Assembly: GCF_010731595.1 (NCBI RefSeq)
Contig: NZ_AP022582.1
Span: 3,162,001-3,226,000, forward strand
Direction: 5' to 3'
Length of the DNA stretch: 64,000 nucleotides
Source of the DNA: Mycobacterium seoulense
GTDB lineage: Bacteria; Actinomycetota; Actinomycetes; Mycobacteriales; Mycobacteriaceae
The first letter of the stretch is position 1, and the number at the start of each line of letters is the position of its first letter. Made by a program: the position numbers and the translations under genes. Below are positions 19,403 to 27,588 of this stretch, piece after piece. Under the pieces are notes generated by a model. The model was not told the DNA's origin. It worked only from the letters and a program-made list of their open reading frames with translations, and searched no databases.

Positions 19403-20233
19403 ATGGAGTTGTTGGTGGCCAAGGATTTTCGCTTCGGAATGAGCATGCGCTTCATCAAGTCGCGCGCAGCATTCGTCGACAAGGTGAAGCAGGCAGAAGA
19501 CATCGGATTCGATGTGCTCTGCGTGCCAGACCATCTCGGCGCCGTGGCCCCTATTCCGGCTCTGACCGCGGCCGCCATGGTCACCGACAAACTCAAGCTG
19601 AGCATGTATGTGCTCAACGCCGCCTTCTACAAGCCCGCCCTGCTCAGCCGGGACCTGGGCGACTTGGACAAGCTCAGTAACGGCCGCCTCGAAATCGGGC
19701 TCGGCACCGGGTATGTCAAGGAAGAGTTCGACGCCGCCGAGCTCCCCTACCCCAGCGCCGGCGCCCGGGTCGACTACCTCAACCACATGACGAAATACCT
19801 GAAAGAGCACCACCCGACGACGCCGATCCTCATCGCCGGCAACGGCGACCGGGTGCTGACCATCGCCGCCCAGCACGCCGACATCATCGGGCTGACCGGT
19901 TCGAGGGTGAAAGAGGCCGACGACCCGCTGACCGAACGGGTCGAGTTCGTCCGCAACGCCGCCGGCGACCGATTCGGCGCGCTCGAGTTGAACCTCGCCG
20001 TCACGGCGGTCCCGGCCGAGGGCGAGAGCCTGCCCGACCTGACGATGACGCGTCGGTACGCGTCGGGGTTGTCCGACGAGGAGATCCTGGCCATGCACTC
20101 CGTCCTGACGGGGTCACCGCGCGAGATGGCCGACACGCTGCTGGAGTACCGGGAGAAGTACGGGGTCACGTTCATCACCGTCCAGGACAACCACGTCGAC
20201 AACTTCGCAAAGGTCATCGCGGAGCTGCGCTGA
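19403..20233 (+). CDS. LLM-class F420-dependent oxidoreductase
   Basis: A 276-residue luciferase-like TIM-barrel enzyme of the TIGR03621-type mycobacterial group. DVLCVPDHLGAVAPIPAL, LSNGRLEIGLGTGYVKEEF and the C-terminal DNHVDNFAKVIAEL are characteristic. Such enzymes use reduced coenzyme F420 for hydride transfer; the substrate is unknown. ATG 19403 is reported, but GTG 19415, with GGAG six bases upstream, is an equally good start. The gene converges on the CapA-like gene and overlaps it by 20 bp. Confidence 0.88.
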   Translation: MELLVAKDFRFGMSMRFIKSRAAFVDKVKQAEDIGFDVLCVPDHLGAVAPIPALTAAAMVTDKLKLSMYVLNAAFYKPALLSRDLGDLDKLSNGRLEIGLGTGYVKEEFDAAELPYPSAGARVDYLNHMTKYLKEHHPTTPILIAGNGDRVLTIAAQHADIIGLTGSRVKEADDPLTERVEFVRNAAGDRFGALELNLAVTAVPAEGESLPDLTMTRRYASGLSDEEILAMHSVLTGSPREMADTLLEYREKYGVTFITVQDNHVDNFAKVIAELR

Positions 20234-21344
20234 GCGCCTTGCCGGGTAACTCGACCTCCAGAAGGTCGTCCGGCCGCGTCACAACACGCAGCCCGAATCG
20301 GCTGCTGGGTTGCTCGATCGTTGCGCGGAGCCATTCAGCCTCGTCGCGAGGCGCACGCTCGAGCCGCATCCGGCGCACGCGCAGCGGGATCATCTGTAGC
20401 GACACCAATTCGCCGGTGGCCGGGTCGGTTCGGGTCAGATACAGGAGCCGGAGATCGGCGCGGTAGGCCTCGTGCCCACCGATGCCCTCGTAGTCGTCGA
20501 TGACATCGCCGCAGCCGTAGAGGATCGGTCTGCCCCGGTATATCTCGATCGGCCTGGGGTGGTGCGAGGAGTGACCGTGCACGACGTCGACGCCGGCATC
20601 GATCAGCCGGTGCGCGAACGCGACGTCGCTTTCGGCCAGGGCATAGCCCCAATTGGATCCCCAATGCACCGAAACGATGGCGATCTGGCCGTCTCGTTTG
20701 TCTGCCAGCACGTCCGCGGCCACCTCGTCGGCGACGCCGCGGACCGATGCGTCCCGGATCAGCCGCACGCCGGGCCGATCGTGGTGCGCCGCCCAAGACA
20801 CGGGAACGCCGGCCGACGGCATCGCCACCGAGCCCACCGTGACCCGGCGTTTGTTGGGAATGTCGAGCACCACTGGTTGGCGTGCGGTAGGCAAATCGGC
20901 CCCCGCCCCGACGCCCCGGATTCCCGCACCCGTCAGCGCCGACACGGTGTCGGCCAGCCCGTGACGGCCGAAGTCGAGGATGTGGTTGTTGGCCAGCGCG
21001 CAGACGTCCGGCCGCAACGCGGTCAGGGCCGGCAGGTTGTCTGGATGCATCCGATAACAGACCGCCTTGCCGTGGGCGAATTCACCGCGCGCGGTGATCG
21101 TTGTCTCCAGGTTGATCAGGCGGACGTCCGGGGCGGCCTCGTCGAGGAGCGTCAGCACCTCGCCCCACGGCCACCGCCAATCCACCGGACGCGAGATCGG
21201 CCCATTTGCCCGCTCGGCGAGCCGGACGTATCCCCCGGCGTCACGCAGGTAGTGCTCACGCAGTTCCGGATCTCCGGGATGGGGCAGGATCTGATCGACG
21301 CCCCGCCCGAGCATGACGTCGCCACCCAACAGCACCGTGACCAC
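20214..21344 (-). CDS. CapA-family metallophosphatase-like protein (poly-gamma-glutamate synthesis type)
   Basis: A 376-residue protein of the CapA/PgsA family (calcineurin-like fold). VTVLLGGDVMLGRGVD is near the N terminus, followed by LINLETTIT, CALANNHILDFG, VSVHWGSNWGY and GHSSHHPRPIEIYRG with the metal-binding His cluster. No signal peptide is evident with GTG 21344, chosen because family members start near VTVLLGGD; the frame is open upstream to 21638 but that part overlaps the divergent gene. It resembles M. tuberculosis Rv0574c (380 aa), a DosR-regulon gene. Function of the mycobacterial protein is unknown. Confidence 0.85.
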   Translation of the reverse strand: MVTVLLGGDVMLGRGVDQILPHPGDPELREHYLRDAGGYVRLAERANGPISRPVDWRWPWGEVLTLLDEAAPDVRLINLETTITARGEFAHGKAVCYRMHPDNLPALTALRPDVCALANNHILDFGRHGLADTVSALTGAGIRGVGAGADLPTARQPVVLDIPNKRRVTVGSVAMPSAGVPVSWAAHHDRPGVRLIRDASVRGVADEVAADVLADKRDGQIAIVSVHWGSNWGYALAESDVAFAHRLIDAGVDVVHGHSSHHPRPIEIYRGRPILYGCGDVIDDYEGIGGHEAYRADLRLLYLTRTDPATGELVSLQMIPLRVRRMRLERAPRDEAEWLRATIEQPSSRFGLRVVTRPDDLLEVELPGKALSAAPR

Positions 21345-21423
21345 ACCGGAGTCATGCGAGGAGCCCGGTGGACGAGCCGTCTCCACCACGCCGACGCTAG
21401 GCGTTCGGAGAAAACGCCGGTCA

Positions 21424-21459
21424 GGGGCCTTGGTCCCCGCGGCAGTGGCCTTACGGCCC
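21424..21459. promoter_or_regulatory. Twin DevR(DosR)-box-like sites between divergent genes
   Basis: GGGGCCTTGGTCCC at 21424-21437 differs at two positions from the DevR core GGGACTWNNGKCCC. GGGCCGTAAGGCCA on the opposite strand of 21446-21459 differs at three. Their centres are 22 bp apart, two helical turns, as seen for paired DevR sites. The genes on both sides correspond to DosR-regulon genes of M. tuberculosis (Rv0571c and Rv0574c). Binding is predicted, not shown. Confidence 0.5.
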
Positions 21460-21494
21460 TTCGGCGCTCCGGCGGCTCGCGACACACTGAGGGG

Positions 21495-22907
21495 ATGGCA
21501 CAAACGGACCGCGATAGCGAGTGGGGTCGACCGCTGGTGCAGCGGCTTGCTTCGTTGCGCGGCGATCAAAGACTGTTCGACGATCGGGTCGACGCCGGAC
21601 GACAGCTGGCCAAGAGTTTGGAATCCTTGCGCGGCCAAGACGTTGTGGTATTGGGCCTACCACGCGGTGGTGTGCCCGTGGCCTTCGAGGTCGCCAAGGC
21701 ACTGCAGGCCCCGCTCGATGTATTGGTCGTGCGCAAGCTCGGGGTTCCGTTCCAGTCCGAGCTGGCCTTCGGCGCGATCGGTGAGGGCGGAGTGCGGGTG
21801 CTCAACGACGCCATCGTGCGTGAAGCGCACTTGTCCGGGGCCGAGATGGCGGCGGTCGAGGCGAAGCAGCGGGCCGAGTTGGCCCGTCGTTCGGAACGGT
21901 TCCGCGGCGGGCACGATCCGATTCCGTTGGCGGGACGAACCGCGGTGATCGTCGATGACGGCGTCGCCACCGGCGCGACGGCGAAAGCCTCCTGCCAGGT
22001 GGCTCGGGCCCAGGGCGCGAGCAGGGTGGTGCTGGCCGTACCGATCGGCGGACGCGATGTGTTCGCAAAGTTCTCCGGGTACGCCGACGAAGTGGTCTGC
22101 TTGCACACGCCCGAATACTTCTTCGCCGTGGGGCAGGGCTACCGGAACTTCACCCAGACTTCCGACGACGAGGTGGTCACGCTCCTGGATCGCGCCCGAA
22201 ACGGTTCTCGCGGCCCGTTGGCCGATGCCGACTCGGCCGACCCACCATTACGCGACGAGGAAGTCAGGGTCAGCGCCGGTTCGGTGTCGGTGGCCGGGCA
22301 TCTGACGATCCCCGAGAATCCACTCGGCGTGGTGCTGTTCGCGCACGGTAGTGGAAGCAGCCGCCACAGCCCCCGCAACCGCTACGTGGCCGACGTGCTG
22401 AACGGCGCGGGTCTCGCCACCCTGCTGTTCGACCTTCTCACCCCCGAAGAGGAACGAAATCGAGCCAACGTCTTCGACATCGAGCTCTTGGCTCGACGGC
22501 TCGTCGCCGCCACCGGCTGGCTGGCCCGCCAGCCGGATACGGCCGCGTTGCCGGTGGGCTACTTCGGTGCCAGCACCGGAGCGGGCGCGGCCCTGGTCGC
22601 CGCCACCGACCCGCGGGTGAACGTCGCGGCGGTGGTGTCCCGGGGCGGGCGGCCGGATCTGGCGGGGCCGTTCCTCGCCCGCGTCTACGCGCCGACGCTG
22701 CTCATCGTGGGCGGCAATGACGACGTGGTGCTGGAATTGAATCGGCAAGCGCGAGCAGCGATCCCCGGCACCTGCAAACTCACCGTCGTACCGGGCGCCA
22801 CCCATCTGTTCGAAGAACCTGGGACGCTCGAGAAGGTCGCCATGCTGGCCCGCGACTGGTTCGTCGACCACCTGAGCCCGGCAGCTGTGACCACGAACCC
22901 GGTATAG
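21495..22907 (+). CDS. Phosphoribosyltransferase / dienelactone-hydrolase-like fusion
   Basis: A 470-residue two-domain protein. Residues 1 to about 220 are a type I phosphoribosyltransferase domain: GLPRGGVPVAFEVA and the PRPP loop VIVDDGVATGATAKA. Residues about 240-470 form an alpha/beta hydrolase: nucleophile elbow GASTG, Asp in VGGNDDVV and His in GATHLFEE. Rv0571c of M. tuberculosis has this architecture. ATG 21495 has GGGG upstream; the longer open frame to 20472 is antisense to the CapA gene and is not used. Reaction and physiological role are unknown; the DevR-like sites upstream suggest induction by hypoxia or NO. Confidence 0.88.
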   Translation: MAQTDRDSEWGRPLVQRLASLRGDQRLFDDRVDAGRQLAKSLESLRGQDVVVLGLPRGGVPVAFEVAKALQAPLDVLVVRKLGVPFQSELAFGAIGEGGVRVLNDAIVREAHLSGAEMAAVEAKQRAELARRSERFRGGHDPIPLAGRTAVIVDDGVATGATAKASCQVARAQGASRVVLAVPIGGRDVFAKFSGYADEVVCLHTPEYFFAVGQGYRNFTQTSDDEVVTLLDRARNGSRGPLADADSADPPLRDEEVRVSAGSVSVAGHLTIPENPLGVVLFAHGSGSSRHSPRNRYVADVLNGAGLATLLFDLLTPEEERNRANVFDIELLARRLVAATGWLARQPDTAALPVGYFGASTGAGAALVAATDPRVNVAAVVSRGGRPDLAGPFLARVYAPTLLIVGGNDDVVLELNRQARAAIPGTCKLTVVPGATHLFEEPGTLEKVAMLARDWFVDHLSPAAVTTNPV

Positions 22908-22908
22908 C

Positions 22909-23226
22909 GTGGTGCGGGTGACCAGACTGACATTGACCGTGCCGGAGACAGTCGATCCCGACGAGCTGGCAAGCGAAATCGTCACAGCCCTCGCCGACCG
23001 GCTCCGGGACGACCACGGCTACGAGTTGGCGACCGCAACCGGGACGGGTGGCACCGGGACCCGCGAATATCCGTTGCATCCGGCCGGCGGCATCGTCCTC
23101 GATAGTGAGCCGGGCAAATTGACGGTCACGCTGCGCGGCGTCAACGCCGACGCGCACGACCTCTTCACTGGAGTCAGCAGTGAGCTGGAGCAGCGGCACG
23201 AAGGGATTCGCGTCGGTATCGGCTGA
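22909..23226 (+). CDS. Conserved small protein of unknown function (105 aa)
   Basis: A short alpha/beta protein, one base after the stop of the PRTase-hydrolase gene and so probably co-translated. No family recognised. There is no signal peptide or membrane segment; the sequence alternates acidic and hydrophobic stretches (PDELASEIVTALADRLRDD). GTG 22909 is the earliest start; GTG 22918 is also possible. Codon usage looks native. Confidence 0.65.
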   Translation: MVRVTRLTLTVPETVDPDELASEIVTALADRLRDDHGYELATATGTGGTGTREYPLHPAGGIVLDSEPGKLTVTLRGVNADAHDLFTGVSSELEQRHEGIRVGIG

Positions 23227-23410
23227 CCGTTGGCCGTTCGGGGGCGCCAAACCGTCTGAACCGCAAGCAAATCAAAGCCTGATCGGCGGTCATGAATTCC
23301 GAGACCGGCCGGCCCATACCGATTCGCAGGGATCCCACTGTGCCGCCGGACCACCAAAACATGACTTTCGACTCTCGTCAACGGCGGCAGACCAGCACAG
23401 ACTGCAAACC

Positions 23411-23836
23411 ATGACCGCATCTGACGACACCGCGCAAAACTGGCGCGACGTGGCCGATCATCTCACCGCTGCGCAAATCGCTCAGCTGGAGCGCCTCGAA
23501 CACGACGAACCGCAGACGCTGCTGGACATGGCGCGGCAGTGGGCGGCCAAGAACGTGTCCGCCGGGATGCCATTCGACGCGATCGGACCGCCCGACGGTG
23601 CGGTTCGCACGTTCGACTGGCACCTGGACAGCAATTGGTTTCGCGACTTCGAGGGCACCTCTCGCCGTAGCGGGTCTGCGCACGTGCAGATCTGCGGCCG
23701 ACAGCAGGTCGACGGCTCCACGCGGCGGTGGATCTCCGTGCACGCCCGTCACCTGAATGCGCTGGACGCATCAGCCGCGCGCGAACTCGCCGCGGCGCTG
23801 ACCGAGGCGGCCGACGAGGTCGAGCGACTGGGCTGA
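23411..23836 (+). CDS. Conserved hypothetical protein (141 aa)
   Basis: Cytosolic protein of 141 residues, starting MTASDDTAQNWRDVADHLTAAQIAQLERLEHDEP. It is helical at the N terminus, has a beta-rich middle (HVQICGRQQVDGSTRRWISVH) and a C-terminal helix. The layout resembles small actinobacterial proteins of unknown function. The open frame extends upstream to 23180, but residues before MTASDD look non-coding, so ATG 23411 is used. No function assigned. Confidence 0.6.
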   Translation: MTASDDTAQNWRDVADHLTAAQIAQLERLEHDEPQTLLDMARQWAAKNVSAGMPFDAIGPPDGAVRTFDWHLDSNWFRDFEGTSRRSGSAHVQICGRQQVDGSTRRWISVHARHLNALDASAARELAAALTEAADEVERLG

Positions 23837-23961
23837 GTGTCTTCCGACCGAGATGACGGACGAGCCGGAGGCTCTATGCTGCAGATGAATTCGCGCTCCG
23901 TCGGTAGCCGGAATCAGCGTAATTGACGGATATACCTCGGCTGAAAAGGACAAATGACCCT

Positions 23962-24048
23962 ATGCCGCAAAAGGTGCAATCCTTACTGTTGAAGTGCGCA
24001 CGCGGCGAATATCGTGACAGTAACGACGATCACATGGCAGGCGAATGA
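23962..24048 (+). CDS. Possible 28-aa small ORF overlapping the DUF5709 start
   Basis: ATG 23962 opens a 28-codon frame whose TGA overlaps the ATGATG start of the next gene, an arrangement typical of translational coupling. An AAAAGGA lies 11 bases upstream. A second mini-frame starts at 23954 with 12 codons including three Cys. Neither has known homologues; a leader-peptide role is conceivable but unsupported beyond position. Confidence 0.25.
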   Translation: MPQKVQSLLLKCARGEYRDSNDDHMAGE

Positions 24049-24500
24049 TGAGTGCTCACTACGAGACCGGCCCCGCGGCCGGCGAATACAGCGTCGAGGA
24101 TGACAACCAACTTCAGCCGGAGGACACCCTGGTGGATCGCGGCGTGGACGACATCCTCGACGAGGGATACTCACCGCCCGAGCACCCTTACGCGCGCGGC
24201 GCATTCGGCCCGGCCGAGACCATGGACCAGATTCTCGCGGAGGAAGAGCCAGATCCTGCGTCGCGAATCAACGTCGTCCTCGACGAGGACGACCAGCGGC
24301 GCAGCGACGCCTCCGAGCGGGACGCCGAATTTCCGGAACGGCGCGAGGTGGGCAGCGCACGAGCCGGCCGGCTTATCGCGCCGGACTTGGGTTTTGGCGA
24401 AGATGCCGACGAGGAGCTGTTCGCCACGGACGTCGGAATCAGCGGAGGCGCGGCGTCCGCCGAGGAAGCCGCCATGCACGTCATCGACGAGGAAGATTAA
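24045..24500 (+). CDS. DUF5709 domain-containing protein
   Basis: A 151-residue strongly acidic protein. EDNQLQPEDTLVDRGVDDILDEGYSPPEHP at the N terminus and a C-terminal GISGGAASAEEAAMHVIDEED are the hallmarks of the actinobacterial DUF5709 family, whose function is unknown. No membrane or signal segments; largely disordered composition. The start is ATG 24045 or the adjacent ATG 24048. Confidence 0.85.
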   Translation: MMSAHYETGPAAGEYSVEDDNQLQPEDTLVDRGVDDILDEGYSPPEHPYARGAFGPAETMDQILAEEEPDPASRINVVLDEDDQRRSDASERDAEFPERREVGSARAGRLIAPDLGFGEDADEELFATDVGISGGAASAEEAAMHVIDEED

Positions 24501-24571
24501 GGCCCTCTCCCGCTCGCCGTCGCAGCGGTAGCCTCAAGAATTCGATCGGCGGACGCGGAGGGTTTTTCGGT

Positions 24572-24793
24572 ATGAAGATGTGGATCCAGATTTGCGGCCG
24601 GGATGAAGACCACGAATATCCGGACGGCGCCACCTATGCAGTACTCACGGGCGGCGTGCTGAGGGTCAATAGCGGCAAAGACATTCACCTCTACAGTCCG
24701 ACGTACTGGCAAGAGGTCACCATTGATACCGGCCCCGCGGCCGAACTCGACGAACGAGCCCAACAACTCGACGAAGATCTCAGATGGCAATAG
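24572..24793 (+). CDS. Small hypothetical protein (73 aa)
   Basis: A 73-residue protein, MKMWIQICGRDEDHEYPDG onwards, preceded by GGAGGG at a suitable distance. It looks like a single beta-rich domain with an acidic C-terminal helix (AELDERAQQLDEDL). No family recognised. A strong hairpin beginning in its stop codon region suggests that the transcript ends here. Confidence 0.6.
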   Translation: MKMWIQICGRDEDHEYPDGATYAVLTGGVLRVNSGKDIHLYSPTYWQEVTIDTGPAAELDERAQQLDEDLRWQ

Positions 24794-24824
24794 TCGCCGC
24801 ACCGCGACGGTAGGCGCGGCGACT
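24792..24824 (+). terminator. Intrinsic terminator-like hairpin
   Basis: AGTCGCCGC (24792-24800) pairs perfectly with GCGGCGACT (24816-24824) across a 15-nt loop and is followed by TTCTCG. The 9-bp GC-rich stem overlaps the stop codon of the 73-aa gene. Confidence 0.55.
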
Positions 24825-24868
24825 TCTCGACGCCGTCTCGGCCCGGGAATGCTCAAGCAAGGGGCGCG

Positions 24869-26488
24869 ATGAGCAAAGGTACGGCCACGGCCGCCCCGGA
24901 TAACGAGGCCGCGGCGACTGCCGTCAAGAGCAAAGGCCTGCGGGGTGGCGCGCTCGGTCTGATCTCGGGCGTCGTGGTCGGCCTGGCGTCGATGGCGCCC
25001 GCCTACAGCCTTGCCGCGACATTGGGTCTCATCGTGGCCAGTGGTGGTGGACAGCTCGCCGGCGTCAAAGCCCCGGCGGTCGTTCTCCTTTCATTCATCC
25101 CGATCTACCTGATCGCCGTCGCCTACCGAGAACTCAACGAGGCAGAACCGGATTGTGGCACCACGTTCACATGGGCATCGCGCGCATTTGGACCTGTCGT
25201 CGGATGGCTCGGCGGCTGGGGCATCATCGCCGCGGAAGTGATTGTGATGGCCAACCTGGTCGATATCGCCGGGAAGTACTCGTTCAGGTTGGCCGGCGAG
25301 ATGGGATGGCATTCGGTTGCGGACCTGGCCAACAGCAGGCTCTGGTCGACGGTCGCGGGTGTCTTCTGGATTGCCGCGATGACGTACATCTGCTATCGCG
25401 GCATCGCGGTCTCGGCCAGACTGCTGTACGCCCTGCTGTCCATTCAAATCGTGGTGCTGGTCGCGTTTTCGATGGTCGCGCTGGTCAAGACGTATTCCCA
25501 TGACGCCCAGGTCTTTTCGCTGCATCCGTCGCTGTCCTGGTTCTGGCCGGGCGGTCTTGATTTCGGGACGACCGCCGCCCCCGCAATTCTGATGGCAATC
25601 TTCATGTACTGGGGCTGGGACACCGCCGTGTCCTGCAACGAGGAGTCCGACGACCCCGGCCGCACGCCTGGCCGCGCCGCCGTCATCTCGACTTTCCTGC
25701 TGTTGGCGACCTACACCCTGGTCACCGTGTCGGCCGTGGCGTTCGCCGGTGTCGGGACGGCGGGCATCGGGCTGGGGAACCCGCACAACTCGAAAGACGT
25801 GTTCGCTTCCATCGGTCCGGAACTGTTCGGCAACGGCGTCTTCGGGAAGGTTGCACTGCTGTTGCTGGCGGCATCGATCCTGACGTCGGCCTCCGCGTCG
25901 ACGCAGACGACGATCCTGAAGACAACGCGCACCACCCTGTCGATGGGGGCGTACCAGGCGTTACCGCACTCGTTCGCGAAGACCCACCCTCGCTACCTGA
26001 CGCCGACCACGTCCACAATCGCGGTCGGCGGAGTCTCCGTCCTCTTCTACGTGCTGTTCACGCTTGTCAGCGAGAACCTGCTGGCCGCGCTGATCGGATC
26101 GGTCGGGTTGATGATCGCGTTCTACTACGGGCTTACCGGGTTTGCGTGCGCCTGGTACTACCGCCATACCCTTACCGCTTCGGTCCGGGGTTTTGTGATG
26201 CGCGGCGTCGTCCCGTTGCTGGGCGGCGTGGTCTTACTGGTCGTTTTCGTCTACGGGCTCATCCAGTACGCCAGGCCCGAGTGGTTGACCGATGACGAGG
26301 GCCACCCCATCACGATCCTCGGGTTCGGGGCCGTCGCGGCGGTCGGTGTCGGCGCGCTGGCGCTCGGAGTGATCCTGATGCTGGGCTGGTGGGCGATCGC
26401 CCCGGGTTTCTTCCGCGGCCGCACCCTCACGCGCGGCCCCACCGGAGCGGATTCCGGTGAGGGCACCGTTCAACCGGTAGGCCCATGA
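24869..26488 (+). CDS. APC-family amino acid permease
   Basis: A 539-residue integral membrane protein with 12-14 predicted membrane segments. The N-terminal signature SGVVVGLASMAPAYSLAATLG and the loop YRELNEAEPDCGTTFTWASRAFGP are typical of actinobacterial APC transporters (PF13520). These import amino acids or polyamines with H+; the substrate is not predictable. The N-terminal 35 residues are cytoplasmic and Ala/Lys-rich. It stands alone between a terminator-like hairpin and the tRNA gene. Confidence 0.9.
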   Translation: MSKGTATAAPDNEAAATAVKSKGLRGGALGLISGVVVGLASMAPAYSLAATLGLIVASGGGQLAGVKAPAVVLLSFIPIYLIAVAYRELNEAEPDCGTTFTWASRAFGPVVGWLGGWGIIAAEVIVMANLVDIAGKYSFRLAGEMGWHSVADLANSRLWSTVAGVFWIAAMTYICYRGIAVSARLLYALLSIQIVVLVAFSMVALVKTYSHDAQVFSLHPSLSWFWPGGLDFGTTAAPAILMAIFMYWGWDTAVSCNEESDDPGRTPGRAAVISTFLLLATYTLVTVSAVAFAGVGTAGIGLGNPHNSKDVFASIGPELFGNGVFGKVALLLLAASILTSASASTQTTILKTTRTTLSMGAYQALPHSFAKTHPRYLTPTTSTIAVGGVSVLFYVLFTLVSENLLAALIGSVGLMIAFYYGLTGFACAWYYRHTLTASVRGFVMRGVVPLLGGVVLLVVFVYGLIQYARPEWLTDDEGHPITILGFGAVAAVGVGALALGVILMLGWWAIAPGFFRGRTLTRGPTGADSGEGTVQPVGP

Positions 26489-26694
26489 GCTTTGTCGGGA
26501 GCGAGCCGCCCTAACGCCAGCCGGCACGACGAGGCTCCCCCACCTAGAAGTCACGTGGTCATCGCCATACCAGCTACACTCACACCCGCCAGATCAGGAC
26601 GCGTAGGCTGATCGTCCGGAATGGCACCTGGACGCCGCGAACGCCGCTGAACCCGCCTAGCTAGGTTTCAGTCAGGTATTCGAAGACGTCCCCC

Positions 26695-26767
26695 GCCCTC
26701 GTAGCTCAGGGGATAGAGCACGGCTCTCCTAAAGCCGGTGTCGCAGGTTCGAATCCTGCCGGGGGCA
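26695..26767 (+). tRNA. tRNA-Arg (anticodon CCT)
   Basis: A 73-nt cloverleaf: acceptor 5' arm GCCCTCG pairs with CGGGGGC at 26760-26766 (one T-G pair), D arm GCTCAGGGGATAGAGC, anticodon stem CGGCT/AGCCG with loop CTCCTAA giving anticodon CCT, and T arm GCAGGTTCGAATCCTGC. It reads the rare AGG codon. CCA is not encoded. Its 3' end borders accessory DNA. Confidence 0.95.
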
Positions 26768-27042
26768 CTTGGTGTTTGCGCAGTTCAGCGATGGTTTTCA
26801 GATGTCTGCCGACTGGCCTCGGCTGGTTCTGGTCGGTGCTGTGGTCGGTGATTGGTTGGCGTCAGCTGGCGCAGCCTGGCTCGCGATAGTCAATCGCGTT
26901 GCATCAGCCGACGATGAGCGCGCGGGCGTCCTTCATCAACAGCATCAAATGCAGCGGATCGGTCGAAGACGTCCAAAACTCGAAGTTGGCGTAGAACGTG
27001 CGGACCTCATCGTGCGGCACCGCACAAAACGGCCCCCGCTAT
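26768..27042. other. Gene-free region downstream of tRNA-Arg
   Basis: About 275 bp between the tRNA and the toxin-antitoxin-like pair. Open frames here are short and unconvincing. No second copy of the tRNA 3' end was seen by eye, so an attachment-site duplication is not demonstrated. Confidence 0.4.
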
Positions 27043-27064
27043 CTATAGTAGAAAATGCTATAGT
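27043..27064 (+). promoter_or_regulatory. Promoter with paired CTATAGT repeats for the HTH/NTase pair
   Basis: CTATAGT occurs at 27043-27049 and again at 27058-27064, 15 bp apart; each contains the palindrome CTATAG. The second copy includes the -10 TATAGT (27059-27064), which ends five bases before ATG 27070, predicting a leaderless mRNA. A pair of repeats on the -10 is the expected layout of an autoregulated antitoxin operator. Confidence 0.6.
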
Positions 27065-27069
27065 TGGGC

Positions 27070-27588
27070 ATGAGCGGTCGGAGTGACGTATTGCGGACGG
27101 TGATGCACGAAACAGGCACCACCCAGTCCGAGTTGTCTCGGCTCAGCGGTGTGCACCAGCCGAGCATCAGCCAGTTCCTCTCCGACAAGGTTGAACTCAG
27201 CGATGAGCAGCTCGACCGACTGCTGTCCTGTATGGGGTACCGACTCGAAATCACCCGCCAGCCGGTCACTCCCAAGCTGACACGTTCCGAACGCCGCTCG
27301 TGGAAACTGCACCGCGAGCTGGCCAGGCACCTGAGGCGGTCGACTCTCACACAATGGCAACCCGCGATCGAGCACAACCTGCGACGATTGCGGTCCGGCG
27401 TCACCGGCCAGCCACACATGAGAAACCTCGACCGCTGGGAATCACTCATGAGAAGCGGCGACGTACCCGGCCTTCATCGCGTCCTTACTGGACTCAGCCG
27501 CGATTGCATCGAGATGCGCGAAGTCTCACCGATGGGTGGACTGCTCCGCGATGAGGAGCGCATCCGCGTTTTGCGCACGGTGCGCTGA
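27070..27588 (+). CDS. XRE-type HTH protein, probable antitoxin of an NTase pair
   Basis: A 172-residue protein with an N-terminal helix-turn-helix of XRE type (about residues 8-58: GTTQSELSRLSGVHQPSISQFLSDKVELSDEQLDRLLSCMG). A basic helical middle follows (RSERRSWKLHRELARHLRR), then a C-terminal part that probably contacts the partner. Its TGA overlaps the ATG of the nucleotidyltransferase by one base (TGATG). ATG 27070 is preferred over TTG 27064 because the -10 occupies 27059-27064. The architecture fits antitoxins of AbiE/MenAT-like type IV or related systems; antitoxin activity is inferred from context. Confidence 0.75.
   Translation: MSGRSDVLRTVMHETGTTQSELSRLSGVHQPSISQFLSDKVELSDEQLDRLLSCMGYRLEITRQPVTPKLTRSERRSWKLHRELARHLRRSTLTQWQPAIEHNLRRLRSGVTGQPHMRNLDRWESLMRSGDVPGLHRVLTGLSRDCIEMREVSPMGGLLRDEERIRVLRTVR

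Noticed and set aside
20472..21494. N-terminal extension of the PRTase-hydrolase open frame by 341 codons
   Set aside because: It is antisense to the well-supported CapA-like gene and has low-complexity composition typical of GC-rich shadow frames.
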